Shown here in pieces: positions 30,923 through 41,409 of a DNA stretch of 64,000 nt. The notes below the pieces were generated by a model. It searched no databases. It had not been told where the DNA came from and saw only the letters and a program-made list of their open reading frames with translations. The stretch's first letter is position 1, and each line of letters begins with the position of its first letter. The DNA is from Selaginella moellendorffii (taxonomy: Eukaryota > Streptophyta > Lycopodiopsida > Selaginellales > Selaginellaceae). The translations under genes were made by a program, and so were the position numbers. The DNA is taken from contig NW_003314286.1 of the NCBI RefSeq assembly GCF_000143415.4, positions 742,032-806,031 on the forward strand. The letters run 5' to 3'.

Positions 30923-33184
30923 TCAACTCCTAGAAAATTTCTCGTCCGGTGGGGCGTAGACTTTGGAGAGGAGAATGTAGCTCGCAGCTGGGCTTTTGGG
31001 ATCGATCGCGGCTCGAGCTCCTCGCTCCAGATCGCTATGCACGGTCCAGGCGTTGAGAAGGATCGTCCAGGTCACAGCGTCCGGGAGAAAGGGCATGCTG
31101 TGGACGAGCTCCTCGGCCTCTTGGATCCGCCTCGAGCGCCCCAGGAGATCGATCATCGAGGAGTAGTGCTCGATCGTCGGCTCCAGGCCGTGGGCTTCCC
31201 GGATCGAGGCGAAGAAGTCGCGCCCCTGGATCACGTCCCCCGAGTGGCTGCAGGCGTGGAGGATCATCACGAACGCGTCCGCGTTTGGCTTCCAGCCGAA
31301 GAGATTCATCGCCCGGAAGAGATCGATGGTCTCTTGGCAGCTGCCGTTGGACGCCAATCCGGCCATGAGCGCGACGAAGCACGCGGTGTCCGGCTCGGGC
31401 ATTCGATCAAACACGGATTTTGCTCGATCGGCGAGACCGTTTTGGGCGAGCGAGGCCATCAAAACGAGCCAGGAGACGGTGCTCCACTCGGGCATGAGGT
31501 GGAAGAAGAGCTCGGGCTCGCGAATATACCCGTTCTGGGAATATCCAAAGATCAAGGAGTTCCAAGAGATAATGTCCCTCTGTGGCATCTTCTCAAACAC
31601 TCCCTTTGTTGCCTCTGGATGCCCTCTCATGGCATATAATCTCACCATGGAGTTCCAAAGCATGGCATTCCAGCAAGGAATCTTTGCAAACGCCTCTTTT
31701 GCTTCTTCTAAATGCCCGTTTTGGGAATATCCGTCGATTAGTACGTTCCAGGCCACCTTGTCTCGCCTGGGCATCTTTTCGAAAATATCCCGGGTGTCTT
31801 CCGGGCGGCCTTGTTGGGAATATACGCCGAGCATCGCGGTCCACGAAACCTCGTCCGTGTGGGGCATGACGTGGAACAATCCACGCCCTTCGTCGGCTCG
31901 CCCATTCTGGGCGTAGGCGCTGAGCATCACATTCCAGAGCGTCTTGTCTCTTTGGGGCGATCGATCGAAGAGATCGCGCGCCTGGAGCAGCGATCCTAGG
32001 CCGGCATAGGCGCCGATCATCGTCGTGCAAGCAATAAGATCCCGGGCGGGCATTCGGTGGTAGATTTCTTCCAGTAGCTCTCGATCTTGATCTTCTTGTT
32101 CTTCGTTCGCCACGCCCTGGAGGAGGCGATTCCAGGAGATCACGTCGCGCTGCGGCATCCAGTCGAAGAGCCGCTTGGATTCCTCGATCTTGGCGTTCAG
32201 GGCGTGCGCGGTGATCATTTCGTTCCACGTCATGAGCGGCAGATCCGGCAGCGTCGATTCGAGTAGAGCTTGGAATTTCCCGGTGGGAGCGTACGTCTGC
32301 GCCATCAGGCTCCAAGAAATCTCGCTCCACTGCGGCATTCTCTCCAGGAATGCTGCTGCTGCCGCGAGGCCGTGATCATCTCTTCCAGAATCTTGGAGCT
32401 CCGCCTGGATGGCGCAGTTCCAAGACTCGAGATCTCTCCTCGCCATCGCCAAGAAAGTCCTCTCCACGTCCTCGCAGCGCCCGCTCTGCCCGTAGGTCGT
32501 GATGAGCGCGTTCCACGACACCACGCTTCGATCCGGCATGGCGTGGAAGATCTCTACGGCCTCGTCGAATCGATCCGAGCGCAAGAATGCCGCCATGAGC
32601 GCGTTCCAGGCGACGAGATCCGGGCGAGGAAGAAGCGCAAATATTTCCAGCGCGCGCTCCAAGTGCCCGGTCTGGGAATACGCCGCTATCATGCTCGTGA
32701 AGGAGATTACATCCGCCAGCGGCATTCTATCGAAGAATATTTTTGCCTCGATTGGAATTCCAGAGAGATTGCACGCCTGGATCATCGCGTTCCAGCACAC
32801 GACGTTCCGACGAGGCACGCGATCGAAGTAGCTCTTGGCGGCATCAATTTGCCCAGCTCGGGCGTGTGCTGTGATCATAGCGCTCCAGGCGATCGTGTCG
32901 GGGTCGCGGATGTAAGCGAAGATCGCCTCTGCGTGGGCGATCATGCCGCATTGCGAGAAGATCTTGAGCAGCGTTCCACACGATATTGCGTCGTGCTGGG
33001 GCATCTTGGAGAAGGCCTCGCGGGCGGGAAGCATATGCCCGGACTGGGCATATGCCGCAAGAAGGATATTCCAGGAGAAGATATTCCTTTGATCCATGGC
33101 TAGGAAGACGCACTGCGCGTCTTGGACGCTCCCGGACCGTCCGAGGGCGCTGATGAGCATATTCGCTCTTCGTGTCTTGTCCAT
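30923..33184 (-). CDS. PPR protein with long repeat array
   Basis: Intronless, 753 residues, starting at the ATG at 33,184. About 20 tandem PPR units of 30-35 residues, most beginning with a variant of D-ISWNxMI-AYAQSG and ending in -A--FDRMP, for example SWNALITTYGQSGRCEDVERTF and VAWNVLIDGYSQNGHLEEAKEAF. It ends with an E-type segment (LPDAVTWTILLNAWTVHSDLERG) and no DYW. Predicted to bind a specific organelle transcript for editing or stability. The array is unusually regular and starts almost at residue 1 with no obvious transit peptide, so the true start could lie upstream in an unrecognised exon. Confidence 0.85.
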   Translation of the reverse strand: MDKTRRANMLISALGRSGSVQDAQCVFLAMDQRNIFSWNILLAAYAQSGHMLPAREAFSKMPQHDAISCGTLLKIFSQCGMIAHAEAIFAYIRDPDTIAWSAMITAHARAGQIDAAKSYFDRVPRRNVVCWNAMIQACNLSGIPIEAKIFFDRMPLADVISFTSMIAAYSQTGHLERALEIFALLPRPDLVAWNALMAAFLRSDRFDEAVEIFHAMPDRSVVSWNALITTYGQSGRCEDVERTFLAMARRDLESWNCAIQAELQDSGRDDHGLAAAAAFLERMPQWSEISWSLMAQTYAPTGKFQALLESTLPDLPLMTWNEMITAHALNAKIEESKRLFDWMPQRDVISWNRLLQGVANEEQEDQDRELLEEIYHRMPARDLIACTTMIGAYAGLGSLLQARDLFDRSPQRDKTLWNVMLSAYAQNGRADEGRGLFHVMPHTDEVSWTAMLGVYSQQGRPEDTRDIFEKMPRRDKVAWNVLIDGYSQNGHLEEAKEAFAKIPCWNAMLWNSMVRLYAMRGHPEATKGVFEKMPQRDIISWNSLIFGYSQNGYIREPELFFHLMPEWSTVSWLVLMASLAQNGLADRAKSVFDRMPEPDTACFVALMAGLASNGSCQETIDLFRAMNLFGWKPNADAFVMILHACSHSGDVIQGRDFFASIREAHGLEPTIEHYSSMIDLLGRSRRIQEAEELVHSMPFLPDAVTWTILLNAWTVHSDLERGARAAIDPKSPAASYILLSKVYAPPDEKFSRS

Positions 33185-33669
33185 GGGACTGGGGTGACGC
33201 TTCTCCCTGGTATCTTACTAGTTTTTCGATTGCCATGGCACAGAAAGAAATCTTTGCAAGAATATCAAACATACATTATTATTATTACATGAGTAGCTAG
33301 GGAGATTTGGAGGGCTAAATGATGACTAATGCCTCCACCGAAGAACAGGATTCGAATTGGCAAGACCGAAAATTTCAAAGTTTTGAAGATGCCACGTAGG
33401 GAAGAGCTTGCTCTTATTTAAACAAAACCTTTTTTGCATAACAGGATTATTTAAGACGAGGGGCCCTTAATTCTCTCTCATATACGTATCGTATAACTTA
33501 AATTTGATTTTTAATTTTTCAAGCTTGCTAGCGAATCACAGGACAATAACCATAACATATAGCGCTAGAAGAGGAATTTGGATTATGTTAAATTCGATGG
33601 TGCTATAGATTGAGCGTTCACTGTTCAAGGAGAACAGCTGGGTAAGATTGTAGTAGAAAACTATCACTA

Positions 33670-34235
33670 ATGAGAAGGCCTTTCGCTACAAAAGTTTTGG
33701 AGTTTGATCTCACTTGTCAGTGAAGGATAGAACTTTCCCAGTTTCCAGGAATGTCTTCCACGGTCTGTGACATCCTGTTGATCAGATCAAAGCAATGGAC
33801 CACAAGTTTACGAAGCCCTCAAGAAAGAGATATCGCCATCAGGGTAATCGCAAACATTCAACCAAAGGTGGAAATCAAGTGTCTCCAAGCTACGTGGATT
33901 GCCTTTGCCTTCGAGCGCCTACAAGAAGAAGATTACAGGGTAGAAAATTGAAGACCACAAAGTAGCTGTAAGGAGCCAGTGCCGAAACTGACGATTTGCA
34001 AGCTCCAGCAGAAGGGAAATGCTCATCTTAAGGTAAGCTCTGTGATTGTGCCTCACCAATTCATCCAGCTCCCAGTCTCCACCAATTTCCAAGCTCTGGA
34101 GTTTGTCACATTTCCTGTTGAGCTTGTAGATATTCAGGACTTCCAGGCTCTCCGATTCCTGTTTGAAGTTGCCAACCTCAAAGGTAGTCAGGACGAGCAT
34201 GGAGTCCTGCGAAAAATGTAATTACAACATACCAA
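33670..34235 (-). pseudogene. Leucine-rich-repeat-like relic
   Basis: On the minus strand two exon-like pieces with good acceptor signals code leucine-spaced sequence: SLEVLNIYKLNRKCDKLQSLEIGG near 34,080-34,160 and NPRSLETLDFHLWLNVC near 33,860-33,900. The spacing resembles the LRR part of plant NB-LRR proteins. There are stops around and no NB-ARC domain. It may be the remnant of a resistance-type gene; confidence is low. Confidence 0.35.
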
Positions 34236-34372
34236 GGAACCTCTGGCCATGGCCAATCTTTTCTCACCACCCGCTACTGGCACGTTAGGATACATGTTAC
34301 AGGCAAATTTATTATATTTGACCCAAAAATCATAACAGAAAAAACAAAAAAAAAAAAAAATCTATTCCTGTT

Positions 34373-35980
34373 TCATCGCTCGAGAGTTTTCTCGTAGTCC
34401 TCAATCGATTTAAACAACGCCGAAAAGTTCCCCTTGCCAAATCCCCCACACCCTCCTCGCTGGACGTTCTCTTCCATGCATCCCACCCTCTGGATTATCT
34501 CCAAGAACAAAGTTGGCCTACACAAAAAGCCATAGAACATCGAATCTTTCCAAAGGACAGAGAGAAAAGAAAACACATACCTGTCACCCACAGGCTTGGT
34601 GAAGATCTGGAGCAAAATCCCCTGATCATCCTTGTCAACCAGGATCCCGAGCTCCTCGCACATCTCCACTTGCTCGGGCGTCAGGCTCGATCCAATCCTC
34701 TCCGGCAAGTCCTTGTAGTACTTCTTGTTCGGCCTGGGCATGAACTCAAACCCCCCGATGTGAGATCTCATCCTCATCTCCCTCAAAGTATGAAAGATAT
34801 CCCGGCAAGAGATCGCCAAGTGCTGCAAGCCCGGCCCCTCGTTGTGATCCAAGTACGTCTGGATCTGAGACTTCCTCCGCGTGCCATGCACCGGCTCGTT
34901 CATGGGCAGCAGCACCATCTCGTTGTTGCTGGCCAGGACCATGCTGTTCAGCCCGCTCTCGCAGGTGCCAATGTCCTCGGCGGTAAACTCGGCAAACTCG
35001 TGAAAGCCCGTGAAGCCGGCCACGTACCGCGCGGCGTCCAGCAGGTTGTGGACGTTCCCGACGGCGTGATCCAGCCGGCAGAGCCCGACTCCAAGCCCCG
35101 AGGGGGACGACGAGAAAGGTGGCGGACTCACGCGCTCGTAGCCTGGGAGGAAGGGGCCGTCGAATCCGCCGCTGACGAATCGAAGAACCACGTCGCCGTA
35201 GAGCGCCACCTCGGACAGCACGAGCTCCTGGCCGGAGTGGACGTCGTGCATGGTCGTGGGCTCGAGCACCGCGATGGCGCCGTGCTCCACGCTCGTCCGG
35301 AAGGCCGTGGCGGCGTCCTCCACCCGGACGCCGACTGCCCGGACCGCGAGGCCGTGGGCGTCGAAGAAGTCGAGCATGGCGGGCTTGGTCATGGCCGGGT
35401 GGGGTGGCGGCGAGGCCGGCTGGTAGCGGTGCTTGTCCGAGTAGGGGGCCGAGAAGACGAGGACGAGGTCCTCCGACTGGAGCGCGTAGCTGCAGTAGAC
35501 GTGGTTGCCGGTGGTCTGGTCCGACTTGGCGACGAGCGGCATGCCGAGCCCCCACGAGAAGCGGCGCCAGGTGTTGGTGGCGTCGCCGCACCACAGCTCG
35601 ACGTGGTGGAAGCACAGCACCTTGAATCGGTCGGTGAGTGGGTTGGAGCGCACGAACTTGTCGAATCCCACGAGCCCGCTCTTGGCCTTACTCTCCAGAT
35701 CCTGCCGCTGCCGCCGCTGCTGCTCGATCTCCTTTCCAATGTCCACCTTTCCGGCGCGATCCGTGTGCTCCAGGACCGAGCCGGACCTCCTCGGGCTGGA
35801 CCTCGGGCTTGGCGACCTCGGGCTGGCCGCGGCGGCTGTCGCGCGCGACTGAGAGATGGACGAGGAGCTAGAGGAGGGAGGGGAAGAGAGCGATGCATGG
35901 CGGGCGCTACTCGCGGCCGCCATGAGCGAGGACGAGCATGGCGACGATGAGGGCGCGGGGATTACTACCGGGGATTGCAT
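34373..35980 (-). CDS. HPPD: 4-hydroxyphenylpyruvate dioxygenase
   Basis: Exons 34,581-35,980 and 34,373-34,517; 514 residues from the ATG at 35,980. The enzyme converts 4-hydroxyphenylpyruvate to homogentisate for tyrosine breakdown and for plastoquinone and tocopherol synthesis. Metal ligands are in place: His in RLDHAVGNVHN, His in GLQHLAISC, and Glu in FLEIIQRVGC; GILLQIFTKPVGDR is intact. About 100 Ser/Ala/Arg-rich residues precede the conserved part (KVLCFHHVELWCGDATN), suggesting a plastid presequence. The 63-base intron (34,518-34,580) is a multiple of three and has no stop, so retention would add 21 residues between GDR and PTLF. Exon 1 is very GC-rich. Confidence 0.95.
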   Translation of the reverse strand: MQSPVVIPAPSSSPCSSSLMAAASSARHASLSSPPSSSSSSISQSRATAAAASPRSPSPRSSPRRSGSVLEHTDRAGKVDIGKEIEQQRRQRQDLESKAKSGLVGFDKFVRSNPLTDRFKVLCFHHVELWCGDATNTWRRFSWGLGMPLVAKSDQTTGNHVYCSYALQSEDLVLVFSAPYSDKHRYQPASPPPHPAMTKPAMLDFFDAHGLAVRAVGVRVEDAATAFRTSVEHGAIAVLEPTTMHDVHSGQELVLSEVALYGDVVLRFVSGGFDGPFLPGYERVSPPPFSSSPSGLGVGLCRLDHAVGNVHNLLDAARYVAGFTGFHEFAEFTAEDIGTCESGLNSMVLASNNEMVLLPMNEPVHGTRRKSQIQTYLDHNEGPGLQHLAISCRDIFHTLREMRMRSHIGGFEFMPRPNKKYYKDLPERIGSSLTPEQVEMCEELGILVDKDDQGILLQIFTKPVGDRYVFSFLSVLWKDSMFYGFLCRPTLFLEIIQRVGCMEENVQRGGCGGFGKGNFSALFKSIEDYEKTLER

Positions 35981-36387
35981 CCAGCCTATCCTTCCTTGCT
36001 GGATTTGATAGAATTCCACCCCCTTCTCGATTGATTGCTTGATGGAAGGGCTCTACCTATATGCTCGCGCCAGGAAAAATTTGATCCCCTCCTCACGGAT
36101 GAAGCCGCAAAAATCCGATCTTGCGCGTCGCCAAACTCGAGGCACACAAAAAAAGAATGAAGGAGCGAGCTTAAAAACTTTGAGGATCCTCCTTTTATTT
36201 CTTTCTCCCTCTTTTTTTTTTCCTCTCTTTTCCCCTTTGCGGCTGTGCGCTCGCTTGTTGGCCAGTTGTGTCACCACACAAAAGACGCCGTATCTATATA
36301 CTGTCCCACCCACGATGCGTTTTCTAACAGTGAATTCTTTGCTTTGGTCGTTTCGCTTTGCTTGATTGATCTCTCCAAATCCTTTCC
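35981..36387. other. Intergenic between HPPD start and CFAP52 end
   Basis: Holds the HPPD upstream region, with a T/C-rich run at about 36,190-36,235, and the CFAP52 3' flank. I see no gene or clear motif. Confidence 0.4.
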
Positions 36388-39272
36388 TCACAGCTCTGGG
36401 CTTCCGCTGGCTGGGCTTCCAACGCTGGCGGGGCTCGTGGATGCCGACGTTGGAGCTTTGTAGTCCCAGATAAAAATGCCACCTTCCTCCCCCACCGAGA
36501 CTACGTGTTGCTGATCGGGGCTTATCTTCACCTGGAACACACACGAGATAAGTGAGAACTCAACACGGCAGCGAGGAATGAAACCAAAACTGACACCTTC
36601 TAGATCCTATCCAACTATCTATCAAGCCATCTATATCTCAACCTCATTGTTCCACGCAAATGGAGCCTCGTACCTTGGTGACGATGAGCTGACACACAAG
36701 ACAGCTTCTAGATCCTATCCAACTATCTTCAAGCCATCTATATCTACATGTCCTCGTTCTACACGAATGGAGTTTCGTACCTTGGTGATGGGCTCGCTGT
36801 GTCCTTTCCCTGTGAAGTAAGGATGGCCCTCGTCGTAGTTCCACAGGAGCACCTCCTTGTCATATCCCCCGCTGACGAACGCGGTGCCGTCGGGGCTTAT
36901 GTCCAGCGCGGTCATCTCCGAGGTCAGAGATCCGTCTACGATTCGGATCGCCGCGCAGTCGTAGGCATCCCAGTACGTTATCTGGAATGGAAAATCTCTC
37001 AGCGTTGCCAGTCTCAAAGCCAGGAGATAATGAAAGTGTGTTCCAACCTTGCGGTCTGTTCCGGTTGTAAGAAGCTGGCTCTCGTCAGGGTGGTACTGGA
37101 TGGCCTTGAAGAAAGTAGACGCGAACATACTGTTGTTTCTTGTAAATCGCTGCCATTGCCACGGGAGTCGTGAGGAGGGAAGAAAATCTCGTAGCCAGGA
37201 CTTACAGTAAGATCCCACACAATGCACGAGCCGTCGCTGCTGCAACTTACGCATTCCGAGTCGTTTTTTCGAACCTAACACCGCGGGAAAGGAAAAGGAA
37301 ACAAACTTTTCAAGTTGTGCCCCCGCGATCAGAAAAGATATCGGTACCTGGACGCCGTTGACTACTTCGACATGCTCTTTCATCGTCGCGATCAAGCTGT
37401 GACTTTGGGGGCCGATCCTCCATACACGCACCTGTCAGGACAAAAAAATTCGTGCTGTGTGCTAAAAAGATTAAAGCTCGAGAATCACCTGACCATCCAC
37501 GCCACCGCTGATTATCTTTCCACTGTCGGATGTGCCTGTGATTGCCGTCACGCCCTGCTTGTCAGCGTCAGTACAAAAGGAGATAAAAGAGAGAGCTTTA
37601 CCAGTTTGTGAGCATTGAGTATCGTATAGAGTAGTTTTCCTGTTTGTGGCCCGAAGGCCCGAATCCGGCCGTCATTCCAGCCGCTAATGAGGGACTTTCC
37701 GTCGGGCATAAATGCTAAGCTCATGCATTTCTGGTTGGGGACCTGAATTAATGAAAAAAACAGGCGTTTCATCTTGTTTGCTTATCGAGTAAAAAACTTA
37801 CCTGAATCCGAAGTAGCTCTCGACACTTTTCCAGCTGCCATATACGAATATCATCCATCGAGCACGTAGCAAAGACTTCACTGTAGCCCGATGGAAAAGC
37901 GATGTCATTGATTTTGTCGTAATGGCAAGTATGAATGAGTTGTGAGGCCATCATATTCCTTTTTGCATCATACCTATAACAGCGTTCTGGCAGCGGCTTA
38001 TCAGTAACTGGAAAAGAATTAAAGAAAATGCTTACTTGACGAGATACATGTTGCTCTTGGAAGTTCCAACAAAGAACTCGAAAGATCCGCTTTGATCAGC
38101 ATTACCATTGGCCATTGCAGTGACACTACCGTGAACTTTGGTAGAGGAAACCGTTTTCAAAGTTCCAGACCTCAGGAGTACAATGTTTCCATCTCCACCC
38201 CCGACAAGTAGGTCGTCAAAGGGCGTCGATATCGTAGATTGTACTCCCATGCAAAGCTTTTGCTTAGGCCCATGATTTTGAAACAATTTCGGACCCAAAC
38301 TCACCTGCATAGTACAACAGGGCGATAGTAAGGAGAATTGCAACAGGAGGAAAAATATACATAAAAGAAAATAACAAACCTGAAGAACATCTCCAGTTTG
38401 AGTTCCAACATATACGTACTCGTCCTTACTATCAATAACCTGGCAATGCATCAAGATGAGACCACGAACTTTAGCCTGAACCAGCACTTACAATTGTTTG
38501 CAACACTCGCCTGATTTTACCAAGTTGGCAATCGTATGGCCGAAGCTGCCTGTTTCCCTCGTCAAATTCCCAAATGGTCAGCTTAGCTGATGCAGCTGTG
38601 ACGAGTTTTGTGCTTGTGCAATTGAAGAAGCACACGCACTGAGCATAGTCGATTGGCGTCGGACTGCCACAAACCGCCTTGCCCGACTTCACATACCAAA
38701 CGACCAGTTTCCCATCATCTTGACCTCCAGTTGATGCCACGAAAGTTTCACAGGGAGAAAAGCTCAAGGACTCCACTTTCACCTGTCGCAAAATCATAGC
38801 TGACTTCAGTAATCTTTTCCCGAATGGGATTTACCTTGTGCAAATTCAGCTGGTGAAGAATCCTTCGCTCCTCCAGATCCCAGATGATAATGGTTGTCGT
38901 AAATCCCATGTACGAAACCTGTTCATTTAGAGGGACAAGTTAGACTTTAAAATGGAGAAAGTGACATTTCACCTGTCCTGTTGCCAAATATTTTCCACTT
39001 CTTGAGATGGCCAAACAGGACACCTTGTTGCTGTGTCCTTGCAAAAACTCTTGGTTGTGATCATCGCCCTGAAACAACCAAGACGTTAGAAAAAAGTTTC
39101 GATGAAGACAAAAAGAAGAACCGAAAAAAGGAAAAGATCATACCCGGTGTCTCAAAACAATGCAAGTCCCAAGCGCATAGACGAGCGTCGACTTGTCCGG
39201 GTGAAGAACCATGCCACCAGGCACGGTTCCGCTGTAGCCGATCACGCTTCCCAAGGGCAGTGGACGCGACAT
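36388..39272 (-). CDS. CFAP52: CFAP52/WDR16 cilium WD40 protein
   Basis: Fourteen exons: 39,144-39,272; 38,973-39,068; 38,835-38,918; 38,492-38,782; 38,380-38,439; 38,036-38,304; 37,802-37,973; 37,602-37,742; 37,489-37,554; 37,348-37,431; 37,206-37,274; 37,048-37,149; 36,781-36,981; 36,388-36,531; 635 residues (animal orthologues are about 620). WD40 repeats of a double beta-propeller with family hallmarks FLQGHSNKVSCLAISRSGKY, GKLVVWYVKSGKAVCGSP, HYDKINDIAFPSGYSEVFAT, SGWNDGRIRAF and TGTDRKITYWDAYDC. In animals and algae CFAP52 is an inner-junction protein of axonemal doublet microtubules, so here it should act in flagellated sperm. Ends in a Ser/Pro tail. Confidence 0.93.
36598..36790. repeat. 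Direct duplication in the last CFAP52 intron
   Basis: A segment of about 85 bases starting TTCTAGATCCTATCCAAC at 36,598 is repeated with offset 108 at 36,706. The right copy runs into the donor site and the last bases of exon 13; the left copy carries a matching decoy donor (minus strand CACCAAG|GTACGAG near 36,672). Confidence 0.8.
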
Positions 39273-39544
39273 CTTTCCACATCCACCGGTGGAGGCCAGT
39301 CCAAATCATCAAAGATCCGACACTCGCTGGATTTCCACGAGAGATTCCAAGCTACTACTTCAGCAGACACCCACGAATGAAAGCCCTGTTCTCCTACAAC
39401 CGACCCTGTGAGACGATGCTCTTCCAGAAAATCGTTGAGCGAGCTATAACCGCCAGTTAATTCATATTTCAGTTAAAGTTCCAAACAGCCTTCTTCCTCC
39501 TTTCTTATTCTTTTTCGCTTCCCTGTGCCCGGATCGCTCGCTCT

Positions 39545-41299
39545 TTATCTGTGCCGATGCCTGGCTTCAGCAAGCCGTGCTACAGCCCTCCAGCCGATAT
39601 CCCGACGGCAAAAACCATCTGGCCAAGAAACCACGTCCACGGCTTGATAAGCTCTGTTCTGTGCCTCGGCTATATCCTTTCCCAGTGCTGTGACACCCAA
39701 AACTCTGCCACCCACGGCCACTATATGCCCATCCGAGTCTACGTCTGTTCCTGCGTGGAATACCTTTACGCCCCTGACCGCTGCTTCCGCCTCGTCTAGA
39801 TTCTTGATCAAAGTCCCTTTCTTATAGTTTCCTGGGTATCCACTGCTCGCTAGAACCACTACCAATGCAGGATCTTTTGTCCATTTCAAGCCTTCGATGT
39901 CCTTGAGTTCACCCTTGCATGCAGCTAATAGCAGTTTTGCCAGATCTGACTCGAACCTCATCATTAGCACCTAAAGCCCGTGCAAAAGAGATTTAGTTAG
40001 ACATATAAACAATGAACTGAAAGAAGTAAGAGAAGAAGTTTTACCTGGCACTCTGGATCCCCGAAACGAACATTGTACTCCAGGAGCTTGGGAATTCCAG
40101 TCTTTTTGTCGATCATCAACCCGGCATATAGTATTCCAACGTACTTGCAACCTTCTTCGGCCATGCCTTTGACTGTAGGGAGAATTATAGTATCCATCAC
40201 CAAGGACTCGAGGCGCGAGTCGACCATAGGCGCCGGCGAGTATGCTCCCATGCCACCCGTGTTAGGACCAATGTCACCGTCGCCAACACGCTTGTGATCT
40301 TGAGCGGAAGCCAGTGGAAGAGCCGTGTGACCGTCCACGATTGCAAAGAACGAAGCCTCCTCCCCGTCAAGAAACTCTTCCACGACGATTTTTCCGCCAG
40401 CGGAGCCCAAAGCTCCCTGGACGAGCATCGTATCCACAGCCTCGTAAGCCTCTTCCAAGCTCATGGCGACGGTCACACCTTTCCCGGCAGCAAGCCCGTC
40501 AGCCTTGACAACTATTGGAACTCCTTCCTCGGAGATGTAGTGCTTCGCGGCCGATGGATCTGTGAAGCTCCGGTACTGCAAGAAAAATGAAAAATAAGTC
40601 TATAGGAAAGAAAGAAAAATCCAACCTTGGCTGTGGGGATCTTGTACTTGTCGCAGAAGTCCTTCATGAAAGACTTGGAGCCTTCTAGCGCTGCGGCGGA
40701 GGCTGAAGGGCCAAAAGCTGGAATCCCAGCCTCGACGAGATCATCGACAAGCCCCGCGACGAGCGGAGCTTCAGGACCGACGACAACCAAGCCAACTTCC
40801 CACCGCTTACAAAACGAGATCACTGCAACACTATCGCTTACGTCGAGATCGGCAATGCAAGTAGCATCCCCCGCGATGGAGATCCCAATATTCCCTGGCG
40901 CGCAAAACACACCATCGCAGCTCGCAGCTCGCTGGAGGCCGTAGCAAAGCGCGTGCTCTCTACCACCGCCTCCAATCACAAGGCAGATGATTCCATCTAT
41001 GAAAATGCCATCGAGTGGGAATAGTGTAAACGACTGTAGATAGAGCAAAGGAACGAACCTGACAACGCAGTCGATTGATCGCTGGCCTCCACGAGCACTA
41101 CTCGCGATAATCTTCGGCGAGAGCTGACCGATCGGCTCGAGAAGCTCACGGCAGCACCCAGGATTGAGGAAGATCGAGACCAGGCCAGAGTATTCCAAGC
41201 CGCGAGCTTGAAAATGCCATCGCTGGAGGCGCCGGAGTAGATCCGTGGACGAGCGCCTAGATTTCCAAGCCCTATCGCGCCAGCGGCAGCACACGCCAT
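39545..41299 (-). CDS. Phosphoribosylamine-glycine ligase (GAR synthetase), plastid
   Basis: Exons 41,059-41,299; 40,626-40,996; 40,045-40,575; 39,545-39,970; 522 residues. Second step of purine synthesis: ATP-dependent joining of glycine to phosphoribosylamine. PurD family marks: [14 protein letters not shown] at the start of the enzyme, then [39 protein letters not shown] (ATP-grasp), [33 protein letters not shown], and [13 protein letters not shown] with the metal-binding Glu/Asn pair. The first 80 residues are Ala/Ser/Arg-rich, fitting a plastid transit peptide. The enzyme is monofunctional, as in plants and bacteria. CFAP52 starts 272 bases downstream on the same strand. Confidence 0.94.
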
Positions 41300-41409
41300 C
41301 AATCACTGCCTAAACCCTGACCAGAGTATAAACCCTAGTTCTTCCCAGATGATAAAAGGTGTATATTTCCCGCCGGAAGAAAATTGGCTGGAAGGAAACC
41401 AGTGTTGGG

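Noticed and set aside
31035-33103. Long frames opposite and within the second PPR gene
   Set aside because: Shadows of the repetitive PPR coding sequence; composition is biased and repeats follow the PPR period.
34670-35950. A 426-codon plus-strand frame across HPPD
   Set aside because: It is the antisense of a GC-rich HPPD exon, and all conserved residues are on the minus strand.
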